Shown piece by piece: positions 1 to 5,429 of a DNA stretch of 10,318 nt. Each line of letters begins with the position of its first letter. Position 1 is the first letter of the stretch. The notes beneath the pieces were generated by a model. The model saw only the letters and a program-made list of their open reading frames with translations, searched no databases and had not been told where the DNA came from. Source of the DNA: Candidatus Rifleibacteriota bacterium (GTDB lineage: Bacteria > Riflebacteria > Ozemobacteria > Ozemobacterales > Ozemobacteraceae); assembly GCA_022704885.1 (NCBI GenBank), contig JAKJFO010000141.1, forward strand, positions 1 through 10,318. Reading direction: 5' to 3'. The translations under genes were made by a program, and so were the position numbers.

Positions 1-362
1 TAAAGAAGACGAAACAGCACGCGCTGTATCGGCACATCAGACGGCTCAACCAGATCCGCCGCGCCGTTCCCGCCCTGCAAAAGGCGCCGATGAGCAAAGT
101 CGGCGAATGGGGTTCGGGAATGAGTTTTGTGCGCGATTACAACAATGGCCAGAGCTATGCGGTCGTTGGTCTGGCTACCGGCGGCGACCAGCAGATAAGT
201 GTTACCGGCGTTCGCAACGGGCTTTATCGCGATGCGGTAACTGGCAACACCATCAATGTTACGACTGGCAATATCAGTTTCAATGTTAAAGGCTGTTCTG
301 CCGGCATTTATGTACTCAACGGCCCTGGCAAAATCGGCGAAGACGGAGACTTTCTGCGCTGA
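1..362 (+). CDS. GH13 alpha-amylase-type glycoside hydrolase, C-terminal part (5' end outside window)
   Basis: The reading frame is open from the left edge, with the first full codon at base 3, and ends in TGA at 360-362, giving 119 visible residues. The visible start, HALYRHIRRLNQIRR followed by AVPAL, is the helix that closes the (beta/alpha)8 barrel of many GH13 alpha-amylases. The rest is a beta-rich tail with YRDAVTGN and SAGIYVLNGPGKIG, which fits the C-terminal beta-sandwich (domain C) of such enzymes. The catalytic Asp/Glu/Asp residues would lie upstream, so activity cannot be judged here. By family, the enzyme would cut alpha-1,4 bonds in starch, glycogen or maltodextrin. It is probably secreted or periplasmic, but the N-terminus is not visible. 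An internal ATG at 90 is not the start, because the homologous sequence continues upstream of it. It could be another GH13 subfamily with the same domain C. Confidence 0.82.
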   Translation, partial: KKTKQHALYRHIRRLNQIRRAVPALQKAPMSKVGEWGSGMSFVRDYNNGQSYAVVGLATGGDQQISVTGVRNGLYRDAVTGNTINVTTGNISFNVKGCSAGIYVLNGPGKIGEDGDFLR

Positions 363-383
363 CCGCCAACCCGCTTAACCAGC

Positions 384-418
384 AAAGGGCTGTCTCAAGA
401 CATCTGAGACAGCCCTTT
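384..418. terminator. Intrinsic terminator hairpin between convergent genes
   Basis: A perfect 14-bp inverted repeat (384-397 pairs with 405-418) with a 7-nt loop starts 22 bp after the amylase stop codon and lies 32 bp beyond the stop of the convergent gene at 450. The arms begin with AAA and end with TTT, so each strand has a short U run at the stem base. The U tract beyond the stem is poor on both strands. It probably serves both genes. Confidence 0.8.
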
Positions 419-449
419 GTCATGCTTCGCAAGCAGAGAAAATACGTAA

Positions 450-902
450 TCAGGGGCGCGATTCTATCTCAAAACTGCCGCTGGCAGTCTGTTTTGGAGC
501 ATCGACAAGCACACTGAGATAATCTATCTGCGCACGCCCCTCTGCCGTGCGCCTCAACCGATAAGTGGTGACAACCTTGCCGTCTGAATATTCATGCTCA
601 TCCTGCCAGTCGAAACGAATGCCGCGACGCAGACCAAAAACAATTTCTGGACGGTTGAACAGCAGGTTTATATAAGCTTCAGTAATTTCTATGATTGCCG
701 GCGAATTCTGCCATATATTCTTATGCCAGGCAGTATCTTTAAACAATGATTGTTCTTTAAGATTCAAGGCCGAATCTCCTTTCAACCGAATATTATCCTC
801 GATTACCACATGATCATCGCCAGTCGACGTCTGCACATCGGCGTTGGCCGACATGGAGCAGAACAGCAGCATCGAGCACATGGCAGCGGAAAGCTTTCGC
901 AT
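450..902 (-). CDS. Small secreted protein of unknown function
   Basis: The product has 150 residues. The N-terminus is a typical Sec signal peptide: MRK, a hydrophobic stretch at residues 5-18, and an A-N-A cleavage site at residues 19-21. The mature protein would be about 129 residues, in the periplasm or outside the cell. No lipobox is present, since the Cys at 15 is preceded by LLF. I recognise no domain. The mature part is polar, with alternating hydrophobic residues around 85-98 and 110-135 (YRLRR, IDYLSVLVDAP) that suggest beta strands. The start is supported by GAGGAG seven bases upstream of the ATG. It is divergent from the sirtuin gene, and no neighbour suggests a function. Confidence 0.8.
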   Translation of the reverse strand: MRKLSAAMCSMLLFCSMSANADVQTSTGDDHVVIEDNIRLKGDSALNLKEQSLFKDTAWHKNIWQNSPAIIEITEAYINLLFNRPEIVFGLRRGIRFDWQDEHEYSDGKVVTTYRLRRTAEGRAQIDYLSVLVDAPKQTASGSFEIESRP

Positions 903-934
903 TAAGATTCTCCTCGCAAGTCAATATATGTCTC

Positions 935-943
935 ATATTACCA
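935..943 (-). promoter_or_regulatory. Extended -10 promoter for the secreted protein gene at 450-902
   Basis: On the minus strand, TGG-TAATAT (943 down to 935) fits an extended -10 element (TGn plus a hexamer with 4 of 6 consensus bases). Transcription would begin near 928, leaving a leader of about 25 nt that contains the GAGGAG site. The -35 region at normal spacing (958-963) is poor, which is usual for extended -10 promoters. Prediction by eye only. Confidence 0.45.
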
Positions 944-1031
944 GATTCTGGAAAACTTCACAGCGCTGCTGAGGCAGCGAAAAGTGAATTTTTAGACTAA
1001 GCCTGCTTCACGCAGAAATTACGGCGACATA

Positions 1032-1061
1032 TTCGACTGCCGGGTCGCAATGCGTTATAAT
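1032..1061 (+). promoter_or_regulatory. Sigma70-type promoter of the sirtuin gene
   Basis: A perfect TATAAT lies at 1056-1061. A weak -35 candidate, TTCGAC, lies at 1032-1037 with an 18-bp spacer. Transcription would start near 1068. This is downstream of the in-frame ATG at 1060 and so rules that ATG out as the translation start. Confidence 0.6.
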
Positions 1062-1072
1062 GCATCATGAGC

Positions 1073-1077
1073 AGGAG
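1073..1077 (+). promoter_or_regulatory. Ribosome binding site that sets the sirtuin start
   Basis: AGGAG lies 6 nt before the ATG at 1084. It would be inside the coding region if the gene began at the ATG at 1060, and it is too close to the ATG at 1078 to serve it. Confidence 0.7.
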
Positions 1078-1083
1078 ATGATT

Positions 1084-1815
1084 ATGTACAACAAGGCAGC
1101 AGAATTGATAAAATCGGCAAAGCGTGTGTGCGCCTTTACCGGCGCCGGAATCTCAGTCGAGAGTGGCATTCCGCCATTTCGCGGGCAGGGCGGCCTGTGG
1201 AATCAGTATGACCCCAAATTCATCGAGATCGACTACTTTCACGAGCACAACAAAGAGTCATGGGCACTCATCAAAGAAATTTTCTACGATTTCTTTGGCA
1301 AGGCCAGACCAAATGCGGCTCATCATGCAATCGCCGAGCTCGAGAACAGAAATATTGTAAAAACAGTGATAACTCAGAACATCGACAACCTGCATCAGGA
1401 AGCGGGCAGCAAAAATGTGCTCGAGTTTCACGGCACCGCCAGCCGCATGGTCTGTCTCGACTGCCGCCAGACATTTGCGGCCACCAGTATCGACCTCAAC
1501 CGTCTGCCGCCAGAATGCCCGAACTGTGTGGTTGGCAGACTCAAACCCGATTTCATATTTTTCGGAGAAGGCATCCCAGAGCCAGCCCGGTCATTGTCAT
1601 TCAAAGAGGCCGAAATATCAGATGTGTTCATTGTCGTCGGCACGACCGGCGAAGTGATGCCGGCATGTATGATCCCGGCAGCTGCCAGCCGCAATGGCGC
1701 CAGCATAATCGAGGTAAACACAAGTCCCTCACGCTTCACCGAAAGCGTGACCGATGTTTTTCTGCAGGGACCGGCCACTTCGGTAATGACAAAACTGCTC
1801 GAAAGCATCGGTTGA
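1084..1815 (+). CDS. Sir2-family NAD-dependent protein deacylase (sirtuin)
   Basis: The product has 243 residues, a normal length for a bacterial sirtuin. By family it removes acetyl or other acyl groups from protein lysines, using NAD+ and releasing nicotinamide and O-acyl-ADP-ribose in the cytoplasm. Visible motifs are GAGIS at 20-24, SGIP at 27-30 and FRG at 32-34 (NAD binding), TQNIDNLH at 97-104, the catalytic His at 116 (EFHG), and a zinc site of two CxxC pairs (Cys124/127 and Cys145/148). FFGE follows at 159-162 and EVN at 210-212. The usual GTS motif is GTTGEV at 186-191. The segment after FRG lacks the Tyr/Arg pair typical of SIRT5-type desuccinylases and resembles Thermotoga-type Sir2, so deacetylation is the best guess. 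The start at 1084 is chosen from the RBS and promoter; an ATG at 1060 would add 8 residues. Confidence 0.95.
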   Translation: MYNKAAELIKSAKRVCAFTGAGISVESGIPPFRGQGGLWNQYDPKFIEIDYFHEHNKESWALIKEIFYDFFGKARPNAAHHAIAELENRNIVKTVITQNIDNLHQEAGSKNVLEFHGTASRMVCLDCRQTFAATSIDLNRLPPECPNCVVGRLKPDFIFFGEGIPEPARSLSFKEAEISDVFIVVGTTGEVMPACMIPAAASRNGASIIEVNTSPSRFTESVTDVFLQGPATSVMTKLLESIG

Positions 1816-1828
1816 AACAGCCAAAAAA

Positions 1829-1868
1829 AACAACCCCGCAGCGGCGTTGAGCCGGCTGCGGGGTTGTT
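1829..1868. terminator. Bidirectional intrinsic terminator
   Basis: A 14-bp perfect GC-rich stem (1829-1842 with 1855-1868) has a 12-nt loop and sits between the sirtuin stop (1815) and the convergent gene ending at 1882. On the minus strand the stem is followed by eight T (complement of 1823-1830, partly within the stem base), making a strong terminator for the secreted protein gene. On the plus strand the tail is weaker (GTTGTTAGTTAAG) but probably still works for the sirtuin gene. Confidence 0.88.
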
Positions 1869-1881
1869 AGTTAAGTCTTGA

Positions 1882-2262
1882 TCAGCTGTTATGAGCTTCA
1901 AGAAACTTGATGCGATTTGCAAGAGAGATTTCGACCTGGTAGCCGAGGTCTCTGTAGGTGCCTTTGAGGGTTTTGTAAAGTTCTACAACATTGCGGGCTT
2001 TGGCAATTTCTTCTTTGGTTTCGATCGAGCCGATTTCGCGGTCAATGGTTTTCCAGGCATCTGAGAGCATGTTGGTATAGGTCATATAGCTCGGGTTGGT
2101 CCAGGGTTTAGGCATACCGGGGTGCATCAGCATATTGAGCATTTCGCCTGAATGGGCGGCTCTGTCCATGGCTTTCGATAAATTGGCGGCGTCGAACGCA
2201 AAAGCCGGAACCAGCATGGCAACCATCAAAGCTACGAGCAGATATCTTGCAAACTTATACAT
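1882..2262 (-). CDS. Small secreted helical protein of unknown function
   Basis: The product has 126 residues. A Sec signal peptide is clear: MYKFARY, a hydrophobic core at residues 8-19, and an AFA cleavage site at 20-22. This leaves a mature protein of about 104 residues outside the cytoplasm. It is rich in predicted helix and in Met near residues 41-65 (EMLNMLMHPGMPKPW), with a charged helix at 82-100 (ETKEEIAKARNVVELYKTLK). It contains no Cys and no recognisable domain. A longer frame reaches an ATG at 2328, but AGGAG sits seven bases before the ATG at 2262 and the signal peptide begins exactly there, so the short form is chosen. It is monocistronic, divergent from the acetyltransferase gene, and ends at a strong shared terminator. 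Confidence 0.82.
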   Translation of the reverse strand: MYKFARYLLVALMVAMLVPAFAFDAANLSKAMDRAAHSGEMLNMLMHPGMPKPWTNPSYMTYTNMLSDAWKTIDREIGSIETKEEIAKARNVVELYKTLKGTYRDLGYQVEISLANRIKFLEAHNS

Positions 2263-2269
2263 TTGTCTT

Positions 2270-2274
2270 CTCCT
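2270..2274 (-). promoter_or_regulatory. Ribosome binding site that sets the start at 2262
   Basis: On the minus strand AGGAG (2274 down to 2270) lies 7 nt before the ATG at 2262. It argues against the upstream in-frame ATG at 2328, which would place 22 Cys/Arg-rich residues before a clean signal peptide. The promoter of this gene is not clear; a TATAGT at 2360-2355 on this strand is a weak candidate without a good -35. Confidence 0.65.
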
Positions 2275-2416
2275 GATAATTTTTGATAACGTGCGCCTGC
2301 AAACGCAAAACTCATGCCAACACGCCAAAAAGCTTCTGCAAAGATTTTCCCGCGACTATAAGTCCAGTCTGTTGAAAATCTGGCAGTACATTCCGCAAAA
2401 ATTCGGCAGACAAAAT

Positions 2417-2445
2417 TTGACATAAGATCTTTTAAGAGTTAATAA
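2417..2445 (+). promoter_or_regulatory. Sigma70-type promoter of the acetyltransferase gene
   Basis: A perfect -35 hexamer TTGACA lies at 2417-2422. At 17-bp spacing a poor -10 (TAATAA, 2440-2445) follows, and GTTAAT at 2438-2443 is a better hexamer at 15-bp spacing. The leader would be about 25-30 nt and contains GAGAGG at 2467-2472 as the RBS. Confidence 0.5.
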
Positions 2446-2477
2446 CATCACACCATACAATTTATAGAGAGGTCAGC

Positions 2478-2975
2478 ATGATCGAAATTGTCAGAGTCAT
2501 CACCATTGCGCAGATCGAAGCGGTTGCAGCACTCGCAGCTGAAATCTGGCGCGAGCATTACACCCCGATAATCGGTGCCGATCAGGTCGAGTACATGATC
2601 GAAAAATTTCAGAGCAAAGATGCGATAAAACACCAGATAGATTCAGGAGATCTGGTCTATTATCTTCTCTACGCAGCCCGCCGGCCCGCCGGTTACTTTG
2701 CAATTCAGGTAAGAAGCGACGAAGTATTTCTCAGCAAACTCTATGTCGCCAGGCCCAGCCGAAAGCTTGGCCTCGCCAGAATGACCATCGACTTTATCAA
2801 AAGCGTCGCGGCAGACAACTGCCTCAAGCGGGTATCTCTGACCATCAACAAAAACAACCGTGAATCGCTGGCCGCCTATGAACGACTTGGCTTCAAAAAC
2901 GAAAAAGCCGTAGTTACCGATATCGGCAACGGCTTTTACATGGACGATTTTGTATTGGTTCTACCCGTCAAATAA
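2478..2975 (+). CDS. GNAT-family N-acetyltransferase
   Basis: The product has 165 residues, the usual length for a single GNAT domain. By family it transfers an acetyl group from acetyl-CoA to an amine on a small molecule or protein. The substrate cannot be told from sequence. The acetyl-CoA pyrophosphate loop is seen as R95-x-x-G98-x-A100 within SKLYVARPSRKLGLARM, following beta strand 4 (VFLSKLYV). The later motif INKNNRESLAAYERLGF (123-139) carries the Asn and Tyr134 expected for the CoA-binding helix and the general acid. The N-terminal helices (12-25, 35-54) form the acceptor side. It resembles RimI/PaiA-like small acetyltransferases. GAGAGG precedes the ATG by 5 nt. It converges on the gene at 2993 with only 17 bp between stops, and its 3' end doubles as that gene's terminator. 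Confidence 0.9.
   Translation: MIEIVRVITIAQIEAVAALAAEIWREHYTPIIGADQVEYMIEKFQSKDAIKHQIDSGDLVYYLLYAARRPAGYFAIQVRSDEVFLSKLYVARPSRKLGLARMTIDFIKSVAADNCLKRVSLTINKNNRESLAAYERLGFKNEKAVVTDIGNGFYMDDFVLVLPVK
2895..2937 (-). terminator. Intrinsic terminator of the cNMP-binding gene, inside the acetyltransferase coding region
   Basis: Arms 2903-2910 and 2930-2937 pair perfectly (8 bp), and the interior contains a 10-bp palindrome CCGATATCGG (2917-2926) that can extend the stem. Read on the minus strand, the stem is followed by TTTTTCGTTTTT (2906 to 2895). It lies 56-98 bp beyond the minus-strand stop at 2993, so it fits as the terminator of that gene, although it codes for residues 140-153 of the acetyltransferase on the other strand. 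On the plus strand the T run is short (CTTTTACA). Confidence 0.72.
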
Positions 2976-2992
2976 CGGCAGCAGGCGCGCTG

Positions 2993-3640
2993 TTAGAACT
3001 TCCCGTATTTGTTCGGCAGCGCAATCGTTCGAATCTGAGTGAACGGAATCAGAATGGTCTGACCGCTCAGATCGATTTTAACCAGCGGATTCACGCCTGA
3101 TTTGTCGGCATACATGATGACACATATGTATTCTGCTGTTTCGGTGGTGATTCTGACCTTTTGACGACCGACGATCAGGTCATTGATTGTCTGCTCAGAA
3201 GACTTGAGATCGATATTGGAATTCGCCGCCCTGAATTTGCGGGTAATCTCACGTACGATCGCCTTCAGAAGCTTGATACCCAAAGCGGGGCTCTGGTTCT
3301 GTATCACATCAAAATGGCTGTATTCGAACTTCGCGAGAGTCGTGGCGTCGAGCGCATTAGCGCTGGCCGAACGGTACTGCTGATCAACGAAGGCGATTTC
3401 ACCAAAAACATCATTTTTTTCGAGAATAGTAATGAAGTTCGAGGCGCCGACCAGCGCACGATAAATCGTCACCCGGCCGCTGAGAATAAAATAAACAGCG
3501 GTTGTCGGTGACTGTTCACTGAATATCGGCTCACCCTCGCCAAAACTTACTTCTTCCATGAAGGTGGTCATCAGTTCCAGATCATCGTTACTGAACTCAT
3601 TAAAAAGAGGATTTTCGCGTAAACGTCCGGCAAGACTCAT
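2993..3640 (-). CDS. Cyclic nucleotide-binding domain protein with a beta-rich C-terminal domain
   Basis: The product has 215 residues. Residues 8-125 form a CRP/PKA-type cyclic nucleotide-binding domain: NPLFNEFSNDDLELM start helix, the beta-barrel segment VYFILSGRVTIY, and a phosphate-binding cassette with F79-G80-E81-I-A and R90-S91-A92. The retained Glu and Arg suggest that it really binds cAMP or cGMP. A helix follows (118-140). There is no CRP-type helix-turn-helix, so it is not an ordinary CRP/FNR transcription factor. Residues 151-210 are instead predicted beta strands (KVRITTE, YICVIMYAD, LVKIDL, QTILIPFTQIRTIAL) that I cannot assign to a known effector; a small beta barrel is likely. 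No signal peptide or membrane segment is seen, so it is cytoplasmic. GAGGAG lies 5 nt before the start. It stands alone, so its partner is unknown. Confidence 0.88.
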   Translation of the reverse strand: MSLAGRLRENPLFNEFSNDDLELMTTFMEEVSFGEGEPIFSEQSPTTAVYFILSGRVTIYRALVGASNFITILEKNDVFGEIAFVDQQYRSASANALDATTLAKFEYSHFDVIQNQSPALGIKLLKAIVREITRKFRAANSNIDLKSSEQTINDLIVGRQKVRITTETAEYICVIMYADKSGVNPLVKIDLSGQTILIPFTQIRTIALPNKYGKF

Positions 3641-3696
3641 ATCTGCTCCTCATCTGCTAAATTCGATCCAGGGATTCATCTATATTTAAACGAACA

Positions 3697-3755
3697 GAGA
3701 GAATTCTACTGCAAAAGAGCAGTAGCTGCAACAAACAACGACGGGGAATTCTCTC
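3697..3755. repeat. Long inverted repeat with a nested hairpin
   Basis: GAGAGAATTC (3697-3706) is the exact reverse complement of GAATTCTCTC (3746-3755), 39 bp apart. Immediately inside the left arm, TACTGC (3707-3712) pairs with GCAGTA (3719-3724) across a 6-nt loop. The two stems could stack into one structure in single-stranded DNA or RNA, or the arms could be binding sites. Confidence 0.6.
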
Positions 3756-3770
3756 AGGAAATTTTCCTGA
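3754..3770. repeat. 17-bp palindrome, possible operator, copy 1
   Basis: TCAGGAAA-T-TTTCCTGA is a perfect 8-bp palindrome around a central T. It lies upstream of both divergent genes and 22 bp, centre to centre, from a related palindrome. Confidence 0.6.
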
Positions 3771-3775
3771 TCCTG

Positions 3776-3792
3776 GCGGGAATTTTTCCCGC
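3776..3792. repeat. 17-bp palindrome, possible operator, copy 2
   Basis: GCGGGAA-TTT-TTCCCGC is a perfect 7-bp palindrome. Aligned to copy 1, 12 of 17 bases match. At the first/last and third/third-last positions both partner bases change together, so the symmetry is kept. Confidence 0.6.
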
Positions 3793-3921
3793 AAGCAACC
3801 TCTGGCATCAGCAAAAATCGCTTTCCAAAAGCTTCTTCAATCATGGCCCGACTTTTGCTTAACAATTAACGAACTCATTATTCAAGCGAACATCAACACA
3901 GAACCGACAGGAGGAAAGGGT

Positions 3922-4356
3922 ATGAGAACAACGAACTACATCGAAGGCCTTTTACTTTTCACCGCCATAGTGCTGTTTCTCATCCCGATCCAGAGCCTGG
4001 ACTCCGCCCGCGATGTACCGCTCTCAGTAGTCGTTGCCATAGGTTCATATGGGCTTCTGCTCATTGCCAGAAGACCTCGTCAGAATGTCAACGCCAGCAT
4101 CACCACCCGCTCACACCGGACAGCCTGGTATCTGGCGATGACCGGAGTTGTTCTCGGAGTAGTGCTGCACCAGCTGTCAACCGTTTACCAAAGCAGCTTT
4201 TTCGTCAGCAACGCAGTGTACATCGCCTGCCTTTATTATGGCCTGGCGCTCAGCATGCTGGTGTTCTCGTTCATCAACCGGCAGACACCGGTCAAACGCA
4301 GCGAACACAATTTTCTGCCCAAACATCGCTTCAACACTCTGGAGCTGAGCATATGA
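3922..4356 (+). CDS. Small membrane protein with four predicted transmembrane helices
   Basis: The product has 144 residues. Hydrophobic segments lie at about 7-24, 33-49, 68-86 and 97-117. Positive residues cluster in the 50-67 loop (RRPRQ, RSHR) and in the C-terminal tail (NRQTPVKR, KHR), so both termini and the middle loop are probably cytoplasmic. I recognise no family and see no conserved catalytic motif. It could be a small inner-membrane subunit or a DUF protein. The start is well supported: AGGAGG at 3909-3914, seven bases before the ATG. The gene is monocistronic: the next gene is convergent, 26 bp away, and a strong terminator lies inside that neighbour. It is divergent from the cNMP-binding gene across a palindrome-rich region, so joint regulation is possible but unproven. 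Confidence 0.78.
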   Translation: MRTTNYIEGLLLFTAIVLFLIPIQSLDSARDVPLSVVVAIGSYGLLLIARRPRQNVNASITTRSHRTAWYLAMTGVVLGVVLHQLSTVYQSSFFVSNAVYIACLYYGLALSMLVFSFINRQTPVKRSEHNFLPKHRFNTLELSI

Positions 4357-4382
4357 AATAATACACAGAGATTCTAACGCTT

Positions 4383-5363
4383 TCAGAGATAACGATTCAC
4401 CACCTGGATGGCCTTCTCCCGCCAGGTGGTGAACTTTTTCAGGTGGGTTTGCCAGCTTTCTGAAAAGTGGTCAGAAAAAAACAGTCGCCGCCCTTCAGCA
4501 GGAAGCTGCAAAAGTAGCGCCCAGGCATGCAGAAGCTGGTGCGGCGAACCTGCTGCGATGAGATCATCTTCGGTCATTTCGTCGTTGCAGCGCTTCAAAA
4601 AGCAGCGCCCGCCATCTGAGTAGAGCTTGTCGCCGATAACCGGGTGACCGATATGAGCGAGATGCGCGCGAATCTGATGTTTTCTGCCGGTTTCGAGTCG
4701 TGCCAGAACGAGGCTGCAGCTTTCGCCGGCCGCAATGCGTTCGAAATGCGTTTTCGCCGCAATACCGTCGGAAGCGACAATCATCTGATAATACACCGGC
4801 GGGCAGGCGGCTTCGCGCAGCGGGGCATCAACGGTCAGCGACTCCTGCTCGAAAACGCCATTTACCAGCGCAAGGTAGAACTTGCCGGCGACGATACGCC
4901 CTGGTTCGCGCCGCAGTGACCGCGTCGCAAACGGCTTTTTGAGATACAGCATCAGACCACTGGTTTCGCGGTCAAGACGGTGCATGGGATTGATCTCTGG
5001 CAGATTTTCATCGCGGCGCAGAACAGCGGTCATGGTCTGGTAAAAAAAACGGCGATTACTGTGCACCGGCAGATCAGCCGGTTTGCTGACCAGAATCAAG
5101 TTTTCGTTTTCCCATATTTTCTGGTATGCGGTGTCAAGATCAGGCTCAGTAAAATCATCGATGGCAAATTGCACTACGTCTCCATTCGCCAGCACGCGTT
5201 CAGGCCGGCTGATCTCGCCGCTTACGCGCACCTGGCCGACGGAAATTTTTCCCAGCCAGTACTGGCGGTCATGGTAGGTGAAGCGGCGACACAGCGAATC
5301 GATCAGCGACTCCCCGGCATATTTTTCGGTCACCTCTGAATTGAGTTCGAGCCGATATTTCAT
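4383..5363 (-). CDS. RluA-family RNA pseudouridine synthase
   Basis: The product has 326 residues, normal for the RluA/RluC/RluD family, which isomerises uridine to pseudouridine in rRNA or tRNA. Residues 15-70 look like the S4-type RNA-binding domain (ESLIDSLCRRF, GQVRVSGE, NGDVVQF). The catalytic domain follows, with HRLDRETSGL at 128-137, so Asp131 is the nucleophile. RLETGRKHQIRAHLAHIGHP and GDKLY form the second family signature. The target uridine cannot be told from sequence, so no rlu symbol is given. The ATG at 5363 has no Shine-Dalgarno sequence; an extended -10 promoter lies only 9 bp upstream, suggesting a nearly leaderless mRNA. The N-terminal strand begins right after this Met, as expected for the family, so a later start is unlikely. 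The 3' end overlaps the terminator of the convergent membrane protein gene. Confidence 0.93.
   Translation of the reverse strand: MKYRLELNSEVTEKYAGESLIDSLCRRFTYHDRQYWLGKISVGQVRVSGEISRPERVLANGDVVQFAIDDFTEPDLDTAYQKIWENENLILVSKPADLPVHSNRRFFYQTMTAVLRRDENLPEINPMHRLDRETSGLMLYLKKPFATRSLRREPGRIVAGKFYLALVNGVFEQESLTVDAPLREAACPPVYYQMIVASDGIAAKTHFERIAAGESCSLVLARLETGRKHQIRAHLAHIGHPVIGDKLYSDGGRCFLKRCNDEMTEDDLIAAGSPHQLLHAWALLLQLPAEGRRLFFSDHFSESWQTHLKKFTTWREKAIQVVNRYL
4396..4439 (+). terminator. Intrinsic terminator of the membrane protein gene, inside the pseudouridine synthase coding region
   Basis: A perfect 12-bp stem (4396-4407 with 4422-4433), a 14-nt loop, then CTTTTTC at 4434-4440 on the plus strand make a textbook intrinsic terminator 40 bp after the stop of the gene at 3922-4356. 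The same bases code for the last 20 or so residues of the convergent pseudouridine synthase (around FTTWREKAIQVVNR). Confidence 0.85.
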
Positions 5364-5372
5364 GGTTTCGCG

Positions 5373-5381
5373 ATTATAGCA
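5373..5381 (-). promoter_or_regulatory. Extended -10 promoter of the pseudouridine synthase gene
   Basis: On the minus strand the sequence reads TGC-TATAAT (5381 down to 5373), a perfect extended -10. The hexamer ends 9 bp before the ATG at 5363, so transcription would start within about 0-5 nt of the start codon. No -35 hexamer is seen at 16-18 bp. Confidence 0.65.
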
Positions 5382-5398
5382 GATTTACCTGCAAACTG

Positions 5399-5407
5399 TG
5401 CTATAAT
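5399..5407 (+). promoter_or_regulatory. Extended -10 promoter of the EVE-domain gene
   Basis: TGC-TATAAT on the plus strand is identical to the element on the other strand at 5373-5381, with 17 bp between them. Transcription would start near 5414, giving a leader of about 16 nt that holds GGAGG at 5419-5423, six bases before the ATG. No good -35 is seen. Confidence 0.65.
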
Positions 5408-5429
5408 ATCGAAAAAATGGAGGCCGAAC

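Larger units (their letters stand above)
3641..3921. promoter_or_regulatory. Divergent intergenic region with promoter candidates for both flanking genes
   Basis: These 281 bp separate the start of the cNMP-binding gene (minus) from the membrane protein gene (plus). For the minus gene, TATAGA (3684 down to 3679) is a plausible -10 without a good -35. For the plus gene, TTGCTT at 3855-3860 followed by CATTAT at 3876-3881 (15-bp spacing) is a weak candidate. Between them lies a cluster of inverted repeats, listed separately. I see no small ORF with a credible RBS. Confidence 0.4.

Noticed and set aside
964..979. 6-bp hairpin (CGCTGC/GCAGCG) between the divergent genes at 902 and 1084
   Set aside because: It is short, has no U tract on either strand, and is not placed where a terminator is needed. 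It could be chance.
1060..1083. Sirtuin start at the ATG at 1060
   Set aside because: A TATAAT box overlaps this ATG, so it would lie upstream of the transcript start; the RBS fits the ATG at 1084.
1260..1922. Open frames of 196 codons (+) and 164 codons (-) across the sirtuin gene
   Set aside because: Both overlap a well-conserved sirtuin in other frames, have unlikely amino acid composition and lack RBS support.
2263..2328. N-terminal extension of the secreted protein to an ATG at 2328
   Set aside because: The extra 22 residues are Cys/Arg-rich, precede a clean signal peptide, and would place AGGAG inside the coding region. The start at 2262 is better.
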